Below are positions 1-4,947 of a DNA stretch of 6,288 nt, in pieces. The stretch comes from an uncultured Alistipes sp. (GTDB lineage: Bacteria > Bacteroidota > Bacteroidia > Bacteroidales > Rikenellaceae). The stretch's first letter is position 1. Every line of letters begins with the position of its first letter. The translations under genes and the position numbers were made by a program. The notes beneath the pieces were generated by a model. It searched no databases. It was not told the DNA's origin and worked only from the letters and a program-made list of their open reading frames with translations. The stretch covers positions 1 through 6,288 of the forward strand of contig CAMWIG010000123.1 of assembly GCA_947174295.1 (NCBI GenBank), given 5' to 3'.

Positions 1-1669
1 GCGAACCCAGACCCAGCTCGGCGGCGATCTTCGTGGCGTTGATGATGTAGAAGTTAATCTCGTTCTTGGCGAGGTAAGCCTTCATGTGGTCGGGCAGAGT
101 CTCGCAGGTGGTCTTGGCGTCGTGCACCGAGTTGAGAAGGAACGAACCGCCCTTCTTCAGACCCTTCAGCACGTCGTACTTGTCGACATACGACGGAACG
201 TGGCAGGCCACGAAGTCGGGAGTCGTAACGAGGTAGGGCGACGTGATGGGGTTATCGCCGAAACGGAGGTGCGACGAGGTGTAGCCGCCCGACTTCTTCG
301 AGTCGTAGGAGAAGTAAGCCTGGCAGTACTTGTCGGTCGAACCGCCGATAATCTTAATCGAGTTCTTGTTGGCACCCACCGTACCGTCGGCGCCCAGACC
401 GAAGAAGAGGGCCTCGAACGTACCGGGCTTGGCGAGCGAAATCTCCTCGCCTACTGCGAGCGAGAGGTTCGTCACGTCGTCGTTGATACCCACGGTGAAG
501 TGGTCCTTGGGCTGTGCGGCTGCCAGATTCTCGAACACGGCGAGCATCTGTGCCGGAGTGGTGTCCTTCGACGAGAGACCGTAGCGGCCGCCGATGACCA
601 TGGGCTGGTTCTCCTTGCCGTAGAACATGTCCTTGACGTCGAGGTAGAGGGGCTCGCCGTTCGCGCCGGGCTCCTTGGTGCGGTCGAGAACGCAGACACG
701 CTTGACCGTTGCGGGAACCACGTCGAAGAAGTACTTCTCCGAGAAGGGACGATAGAGGTGTACGGTGACAAGACCCACCTTCTTGCCCTGAGCCGTGAGG
801 TAGTCGATCGACTCCTTGATGGTCTCGCAGACCGAGCCCATGGCAACGACGATCTGCTCTGCGTCGGCTGCACCGTAGTAGGTGAAGGGCTTGTACTCGC
901 GGCCGGTAATCTTCGAAATCTCCTTCATCGCGTCGGCAACCATGTCGGGCACGGCGTCGTAGAACTTGTTCGAAGCCTCGCGGGTCTGGAAGTAGATGTC
1001 GGGGTTCTGGGCCGTACCGCGCGTTACGGGGTGCTCGGGGTTGAGCGCCGCAGCACGGAACGCTTTCAGAGCGTCGCGGTCGAGCATTGCGGTGAGAGCG
1101 GCCTCGTCGATGAGCTCGATCTTCTGAATCTCATGCGAAGTGCGGAAACCGTCGAAGAAGTGCAGGAACGGCACGCGCGCTTTGAGCGACACGATGTGCG
1201 CCACGCCCGCGAGGTCCATGACCTCCTGTACGGACGAGGTAGCCAGCATGGCGAAGCCGGTCTGACGAGCGGCCATGACATCCTGATGGTCGCCGAAAAT
1301 CGACAGCGACTGGGCAGCCAGGGCACGGGCCGAAACGTGGAACACGCCCGGGAGCAGCTCGCCGGCGATTTTGTACATGTTGGGAATCATCAGCAGCAGA
1401 CCCTGCGATGCGGTGAAAGTCGAGGTCAGAGCACCGCTCTGCAACGAGCCGTGAACGGCGCCGGCGGCACCGGCCTCCGACTGCATCTCTACGACCTTGA
1501 CGGTCTCGCCGAAGATGTTCTTACGACCCTGGGCCGCCCACTCGTCGACAAGCTCGGCCATGGTCGACGACGGTGTGATCGGGTAGATCGCAGCTACCTC
1601 CGAGAACATGTAGGCTACATGTGCCGCAGCGTAGTTACCGTCGCATGTGATAAATTTTTTTTCTGCCAT
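1..1669 (-). CDS. nifJ: Pyruvate:ferredoxin (flavodoxin) oxidoreductase, N-terminal 556 residues, 3' end outside window
   Basis: The enzyme oxidatively decarboxylates pyruvate with CoA to acetyl-CoA and CO2 and passes electrons to ferredoxin or flavodoxin; it is a cytoplasmic enzyme central to anaerobic metabolism. The minus frame is open from the ATG at 1669 to the window edge. It begins MAEKKFITCDGNYAAAHVAY, then shows the TPP-domain motif YPITPSSTMAE (residues 29-39) and EMQSEAGAAGAVHG (61-74). T32, E65 and R115 sit one residue after the pyruvate/TPP residues Thr31, Glu64 and Arg114 of the Desulfovibrio africanus enzyme. Domain II carries VVAMGS (about 274-279) and VHLYRPF (to 309); domain III carries GLGADGTVGANK (424-435). 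Single-chain members are about 1,170-1,200 residues, so slightly under half is present. The ferredoxin-like 4Fe-4S domain and C-terminal TPP domain should lie to the left. About 30 Ile codons are ATC or ATT and I found no ATA, consistent with high expression. The ATG follows an A/T-rich leader without a Shine-Dalgarno sequence, as is usual in Bacteroidota. Confidence 0.96.
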   Translation of the reverse strand, partial: MAEKKFITCDGNYAAAHVAYMFSEVAAIYPITPSSTMAELVDEWAAQGRKNIFGETVKVVEMQSEAGAAGAVHGSLQSGALTSTFTASQGLLLMIPNMYKIAGELLPGVFHVSARALAAQSLSIFGDHQDVMAARQTGFAMLATSSVQEVMDLAGVAHIVSLKARVPFLHFFDGFRTSHEIQKIELIDEAALTAMLDRDALKAFRAAALNPEHPVTRGTAQNPDIYFQTREASNKFYDAVPDMVADAMKEISKITGREYKPFTYYGAADAEQIVVAMGSVCETIKESIDYLTAQGKKVGLVTVHLYRPFSEKYFFDVVPATVKRVCVLDRTKEPGANGEPLYLDVKDMFYGKENQPMVIGGRYGLSSKDTTPAQMLAVFENLAAAQPKDHFTVGINDDVTNLSLAVGEEISLAKPGTFEALFFGLGADGTVGANKNSIKIIGGSTDKYCQAYFSYDSKKSGGYTSSHLRFGDNPITSPYLVTTPDFVACHVPSYVDKYDVLKGLKKGGSFLLNSVHDAKTTCETLPDHMKAYLAKNEINFYIINATKIAAELGLGS

Positions 1670-1741
1670 TTTTGTAAAAAAAATTTTAGATTGTATGTTT
1701 AAGCGTTGTGAAAATTTTCGAACGATTCACAATTAGCGACA

Positions 1742-1768
1742 CAAAGGTAGAAAAAAAACGTAAAACAA
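1742..1768 (-). promoter_or_regulatory. Putative Bacteroidota-type promoter of nifJ
   Basis: Read leftward, TACCTTTG (1749 down to 1742) matches the Bacteroidota -7 consensus TAnnTTTG. A TTGTTTT stretch (1768-1762) could serve as the -33 element, but the gap from its TTG to the -7 box is only 16 bases, shorter than the 19 seen at the tRNA promoter here. Transcription would start near 1735, giving a leader of about 65 bases to the nifJ ATG. The -7 box is clear; the -33 assignment is tentative. Confidence 0.6.
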
Positions 1769-1944
1769 GACTTATATTTATTGACAAATATATCGGATTT
1801 TTTGCTAACATGCAGGCCCGTATGCCCTCCGCACGGCGTCGGACCGAAGAGGCGCGGCACGACGGCAGGCGACGCACAAATGCACTCGCAGCGCGCACGA
1901 AGGCGGATTAGCGAGGTGCGGCAGACGCCGATTCGACATGCGAA

Positions 1945-1976
1945 TTGCAGCGATACGCGAAAATTGAGTACCTTTG
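1945..1976 (+). promoter_or_regulatory. Putative Bacteroidota-type promoter of the M16 peptidase operon
   Basis: TACCTTTG at 1969-1976 is an exact match to TAnnTTTG and is the same octamer as the nifJ -7 box on the other strand. A TTG at 1945-1947 lies 21 bases upstream and is a plausible -33 element. Transcription would start around 1983, leaving a leader of only about 15-20 bases before the ATG at 2000. Its position argues against any upstream start for the peptidase gene, since such a start would lie ahead of the transcript. Confidence 0.65.
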
Positions 1977-1999
1977 CGGCGGGAAACGACAAAATACCT

Positions 2000-3241
2000 A
2001 TGATTACATACAAGGAACACACTCTGGACAACGGGCTGCGCGTGGTGGTGAACCGCGACCGGCAGTCGAAGCTCGCCGCGGTGAACATTCTCTACCGCGT
2101 AGGGGCGCGCGACGAGAACCCCGAACGCACGGGCTTCGCCCATCTGTTCGAGCATCTGATGTTTCGCGGAACTCGCCGCGTGAAGCACTTCGACGAGCCG
2201 GTGCAGATGGCGTGCGGCGACAACAACGCATTCACGAACAACGACTACACCGATTTTTACATAACCCTGCCCAAGGACAACATCGAAACCGCCCTATGGC
2301 TCGAAAGCGACCGCATGACGGGACTCGACATCACGCCTCGCAAGCTCGCCGCCGAAAAGCGCGTGGTAATCGAGGAGTTCAAGGAGCGATACCTCAACCG
2401 CCCCTACGGCGACCGCGCCATGCTGCTGCGCAGCCTCGCATACGAGGTGCACCCCTACCGCTGGTCGACAATCGGGCTTACGCCCGACCACATAGCCTCG
2501 GCGTCGCTCGACGAGGTACGCGACTTCTACCGCCGCCACTACCACCCCTCGAACGCCATACTCTCCGTCTCGGCCGACATCGACGAAGAGCGAATATTCC
2601 GTCTGGCCGAGAAGTGGTTCGGCGACATAGCCGACACGCCGCACCGCCCCGTCGTGCGCCCCGAGGAGCCGGAACAGACCGCCGAACGCCGGCTCGTCGC
2701 AGAACGCGACGTACCCGCGACGGCACTCTGCATGGCATTCCATATCGGCGGCCGCACGTCGCGCGACTTCTTCCTCGGCGACCTGACCTCGGACATTCTC
2801 GCCGGCGGCGACTCGGCACGTCTCTACGAACGTCTGGTAAAGCGCGAACGGATATTTTCGAGCGTGAACGCCTACGTCACGGGCGACATGGAACCCGGAC
2901 TCTTCATCTTCACCGGGCAGCTGCTGCCGGGCGTCGGCGAAGAGCGCGCCGAGGAGGCCATGTGGGGCGAAATCGAGCGGTTGAAGAGCGAACGCGCAGG
3001 CTCCTACGAGCTCGACAAGGTGCGCAACAAGTTCGAAGCCAACACACTGTTCGGCGAGCTGAACGTGATGAACAAGGCTATGAATCTCGGATTTTACGCC
3101 GCGGCCGGCGACCTCGCGCTCGTGAACCGCGAGACCGAAATCTACCGTTCGCTCGATGCCGATGACATAGCCGACTACGCCGCACGCATATTCCGCCGCG
3201 AGAAGTGTTCAACCCTTATTTACAGAGCCGCACAACAATGA
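2000..3241 (+). CDS. M16B-family zinc metallopeptidase, catalytic subunit
   Basis: A 413-residue insulinase/processing-peptidase-like protein of the usual single-lobe M16B length. The inverted zinc motif HLFEH has H48 and H52 as zinc ligands and E51 as catalytic base; the distal Glu ligand falls in VVIEEF (E125/E126, most likely E126). NNDYTDFY (80-87), just after the zinc helix, is also typical of the family. The C-terminal half is the second M16 domain. Its RLYERLVKRERIFSS segment (274-288) lacks the R/Y pair: the equivalent positions are V280 and S287. The ATG at 2000 is chosen because the MITYKEHTLDNGLRVVV start is the normal first strand of the fold and because a promoter lies at 1945-1976; the frame is open upstream to 1781, but that part resembles nothing. 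No signal peptide is visible, so a cytoplasmic location is inferred. It overlaps the next gene by ATGA, which predicts translational coupling and an equimolar complex. Substrate unknown. Confidence 0.93.
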   Translation: MITYKEHTLDNGLRVVVNRDRQSKLAAVNILYRVGARDENPERTGFAHLFEHLMFRGTRRVKHFDEPVQMACGDNNAFTNNDYTDFYITLPKDNIETALWLESDRMTGLDITPRKLAAEKRVVIEEFKERYLNRPYGDRAMLLRSLAYEVHPYRWSTIGLTPDHIASASLDEVRDFYRRHYHPSNAILSVSADIDEERIFRLAEKWFGDIADTPHRPVVRPEEPEQTAERRLVAERDVPATALCMAFHIGGRTSRDFFLGDLTSDILAGGDSARLYERLVKRERIFSSVNAYVTGDMEPGLFIFTGQLLPGVGEERAEEAMWGEIERLKSERAGSYELDKVRNKFEANTLFGELNVMNKAMNLGFYAAAGDLALVNRETEIYRSLDADDIADYAARIFRREKCSTLIYRAAQQ

Positions 3242-4503
3242 AACGAAGACCCGAACTCATAACGCCGGCAACGCTCGACGTTCCCGCATACGCCACCCTC
3301 GCCCTCCCGAACGGAGTGAACATACACACAGTCCCGTGCGACGATTGCAGCGTGGTGCGATTCTCGTTCGTCTTCCGCGCCGGAACAGCCGCGCAGAGCG
3401 TTCCGTTCGCGGCATCGGCCACGGCCAACATGCTCTGCGAAGGCACGGAGCGCTACACATCCCAGCAGGTGGCCGAACGGCTCGACTACCTCGGGTCGTA
3501 CTTCGACGTCAACGTCGACCGCGACTGCGTCTACATAAGCTTCTGCTCGCTATCGCGCTTCTTCGCCGAGACGCTCGACGTGGCCGAACAGATTCTGCTG
3601 CACCCGACATTCCCCGAAGAGGAGCTGCGCACCTACGCCGCCAAACGCCGCCAGCGGCTCGAAGTCGACCGCATGCAGGTGGACGTACTGGCTCGCGAGG
3701 AGCTGGCACGATGTCTCTTCGGCGAGGAGCATCCCTACGGAAAGATATCGCCCGAAAGCGCCTACGACACACTGCGGCGCGACGACATCGAGAGCCACTA
3801 CCGCCGCTTCTACACGGCCGAGCGCTGCTTCGTCGTATGCAGCGGCCGCGTGGGCGACGAGGAGCTGCGCGCCGTGAGCCGCATAGCCTCCGCTCTGCCC
3901 CGCGGCTCGGCGGCGGAGACACCTTTCCCGCAGGCATGCACACGGCACGAGAGCCGCATCGTGCGCGAGGGGGCCGTGCAGTCGTCGATACGCATGGGGC
4001 GGCGTTTATTCACGCGCATGCACCCCGACTTCACTGGAATGCAGGTCGTCGCCACGGCGCTCGGCGGCTACTTCGGCTCGCGGCTGATGCAGAATCTGCG
4101 CGAGCGCAACGGCTTCACCTACGGCGTAGTCGCCGCCATGGTCAACTTCGAGCGCGAGGGTTACTTCGCCATCGCCACGCAGGTGGGAGCCGACGCTACG
4201 GAGCGCGCCGTGGAGGAGATTCTGCGAGAAACGGAGCTGCTCGGACGCGAACCCATGCCCGCGGCGGAGCTCGACATGGTGCGCAACATGATGACCGGCG
4301 AGATGATGCGAATACTCGACGGGCCGTTCGGCATCGCCGACGTGACGATAGAGAACATCCTCTGCGGCACCGACAACGACGTCGTGGAGCGCAATCTGCG
4401 CCTGATTCGCGAGATAACGCCCGAACGCGTATGCGAACTCGCCGCCCGCTACCTGCGACCGGACGACATCGTCAGGGTCATAGCGGGCCCCGGCGACCGA
4501 TGA
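3238..4503 (+). CDS. M16B-family non-catalytic partner subunit (R/Y-pair protein)
   Basis: A 421-residue M16-family protein whose zinc site is lost. Aligned on the shared GT (57-58 in the partner, 69-70 here), H48, E51 and H52 of the catalytic subunit become S60, A63 and N64, and the distal Glu is probably V143. It keeps the segment SRLMQNLRERNGFTYGV (281-297) with R288 and Y295, the R/Y pair that non-catalytic M16B subunits use to position substrate in heterodimers such as Sphingomonas Sph2681/Sph2682. The likely role is to complete the closed chamber and bind substrate for the upstream protease. The ATG at 3238 overlaps the upstream TGA; an in-frame ATG at 3205 would add 11 residues but lies deeper inside the upstream gene and ignores the coupling overlap. 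No signal peptide is seen. That the two proteins form a heterodimer is inference from family knowledge and gene order. Confidence 0.92.
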   Translation: MKRRPELITPATLDVPAYATLALPNGVNIHTVPCDDCSVVRFSFVFRAGTAAQSVPFAASATANMLCEGTERYTSQQVAERLDYLGSYFDVNVDRDCVYISFCSLSRFFAETLDVAEQILLHPTFPEEELRTYAAKRRQRLEVDRMQVDVLAREELARCLFGEEHPYGKISPESAYDTLRRDDIESHYRRFYTAERCFVVCSGRVGDEELRAVSRIASALPRGSAAETPFPQACTRHESRIVREGAVQSSIRMGRRLFTRMHPDFTGMQVVATALGGYFGSRLMQNLRERNGFTYGVVAAMVNFEREGYFAIATQVGADATERAVEEILRETELLGREPMPAAELDMVRNMMTGEMMRILDGPFGIADVTIENILCGTDNDVVERNLRLIREITPERVCELAARYLRPDDIVRVIAGPGDR

Positions 4504-4516
4504 GCGGACAATCGGT

Positions 4517-4570
4517 CGCTTCTCGGGTATAGGGGCAGATACGAACTGCCGCCCCTATACCCGAAAAGCG
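4517..4570 (+). terminator. Long hairpin after the M16 operon, candidate terminator
   Basis: A 13-bp perfect stem (4524-4536 with 4551-4563) extends through one C/A mismatch to a 20-bp stem (4517-4536 with 4551-4570), with a 14-base loop. It begins 13 bases after the stop of the second M16 gene, the right place for operon termination or 3'-end protection. There is no T-tract after it, only AAAA inside the stem's base, so it is not a textbook intrinsic terminator on either strand. The structure is certain; the function is inferred. Confidence 0.55.
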
Positions 4571-4669
4571 GCTGGACGAAATTCCGATATTATTCGAAAG
4601 AGTGCACCCGAAAACAATCCATGTGCAACGGAGGCGGGGGTGGGTGACGAAAATCCGAAGAGATATGCG
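4571..4669. other. Spacer between the operon hairpin and the tRNA terminator
   Basis: About 100 bases with no convincing gene. A purine-rich stretch (GGAGGCGGGGGTGGGTG, about 4630-4646) is present, but without four clean G-runs of adequate length. It lies between two converging transcription units, M16 from the left and tRNA from the right, and may simply be termination space. Confidence 0.4.
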
Positions 4670-4710
4670 AAAAAAGAGAAAGAGACGAAGCTATGCTTCG
4701 TCTCTTTCTT
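4670..4710 (-). terminator. Intrinsic terminator of the initiator tRNA
   Basis: A perfect 14-bp stem (4678-4691 with 4695-4708) with a 3-base loop, extendable by an A-T and a G-U pair. Read leftward it is followed, after a short purine-pyrimidine gap, by six T residues (complement of the A-run 4670-4675). It starts right at the CCA end of the tRNA. Hairpin followed by a U-run on the minus strand only is the classic Rho-independent arrangement, so it ends the tRNA transcript rather than that of the M16 operon. Confidence 0.85.
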
Positions 4711-4785
4711 GGTAGCGGGGGAAGGACTCGAACCTCCGGCCTTCGGGTTATGAGCCCGACGAGCTGCCAACTGCTCCACCCCGCG
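4710..4785 (-). tRNA. Initiator tRNA-fMet (CAU)
   Basis: A 76-base cloverleaf with encoded CCA, bringing formyl-Met to the ribosomal P site at start codons. Acceptor stem: G2-C71, C3-G70, then G4-G7 with C66-C69. D stem: GAGC/GCTC with an 8-base loop. Anticodon arm: TCGGG-CTCATAA-CCCGA with CAT at 4752-4750. Variable loop: 5 bases. T arm: GGAGG-TTCGAGT-CCTTC, containing one G-U pair. Initiator hallmarks are all present: three consecutive G-C pairs in the anticodon stem, A11-U24, and no Watson-Crick pair at 1-72. The mismatch is C1:U72 rather than the C1:A72 of E. coli. It has its own promoter and terminator and is transcribed against both neighbours. Confidence 0.97.
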
Positions 4786-4825
4786 ATGTATCTTTAACAT
4801 TCGTGATGTTTCCCGTTTGCGAGTG

Positions 4826-4857
4826 CAAAGATAATGCAATTTTCGCAATCTGCAAAA
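4826..4857 (-). promoter_or_regulatory. Bacteroidota-type promoter of tRNA-fMet
   Basis: Read leftward, TTTTG (4857-4853) and TATCTTTG (4833-4826) are separated by 19 bases, a near-ideal match to the Bacteroidota TTTG / TAnnTTTG promoter. Transcription would start near 4819, leaving a 5' leader of about 34 bases to be removed by RNase P at 4785. This is the best promoter in the window. Confidence 0.8.
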
Positions 4858-4906
4858 CTTTTCAGCTTTTTTTTGTGATTTTATCCCGAAAATCGCAAAT
4901 TATTCC

Positions 4907-4914
4907 TATTTTTG
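4907..4914 (+). promoter_or_regulatory. Putative -7 element of the dsbD promoter
   Basis: TATTTTTG at 4907-4914 fits TAnnTTTG and lies 33 bases before the dsbD ATG, giving a leader of roughly 25 bases. No clear TTTG occurs at the expected -33 distance; the nearest TTTTG (4871-4875) is 31 bases away. The surrounding sequence is very T-rich, so a chance match is possible. Confidence 0.5.
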
Positions 4915-4947
4915 TATGTTTTTGTACAACAGAAAATCTCATACCAT

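Larger units (their letters stand above)
1670..1999. other. Divergent intergenic region between nifJ and the M16 operon
   Basis: This 330-base gap separates two genes transcribed away from each other. The nifJ-proximal half (about 1670-1810) is A/T-rich and holds the leftward promoter. The other half (about 1811-1960) is strikingly G/C-rich, then ends with the rightward promoter and a short leader. Several reading frames stay open across the G/C-rich half, but none gives a recognisable protein. I found no tRNA, no strong hairpin and no clear operator; a weak 6-bp inverted match (GCGTCG / CGACGC, about 1838-1876) is probably chance. It could hold regulator sites or be the remnant of an older sequence. 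Confidence 0.6.

Noticed and set aside
86..1702. A 538-codon plus-strand open frame antisense to nifJ
   Set aside because: It is Arg/Val/Gly/Leu/Glu-rich with no recognisable motif and mirrors the biased codons of nifJ, whose own frame has full family motifs.
1781..1999. N-terminal extension of the M16 catalytic subunit
   Set aside because: The extra 73 residues look like no domain or signal, and the TACCTTTG promoter at 1969-1976 lies inside them; the start at 2000 fits the fold.
1945..3165. Long plus-strand frame overlapping the catalytic M16 gene
   Set aside because: Arg/His/Pro-rich translation without motifs; it is the shifted frame of a GC-rich gene.
3336..4532. Long plus-strand frame overlapping the second M16 gene
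   Set aside because: Same reason: Arg/Ala/His-rich shadow frame, while the 3238-4503 frame aligns with the M16 fold.
4555..4848. A 97-codon minus-strand frame with the segment GVEQLAARRAHNPKAGGSSPSP
   Set aside because: It is the translation of the tRNA gene, a well-known source of false proteins, plus its terminator.
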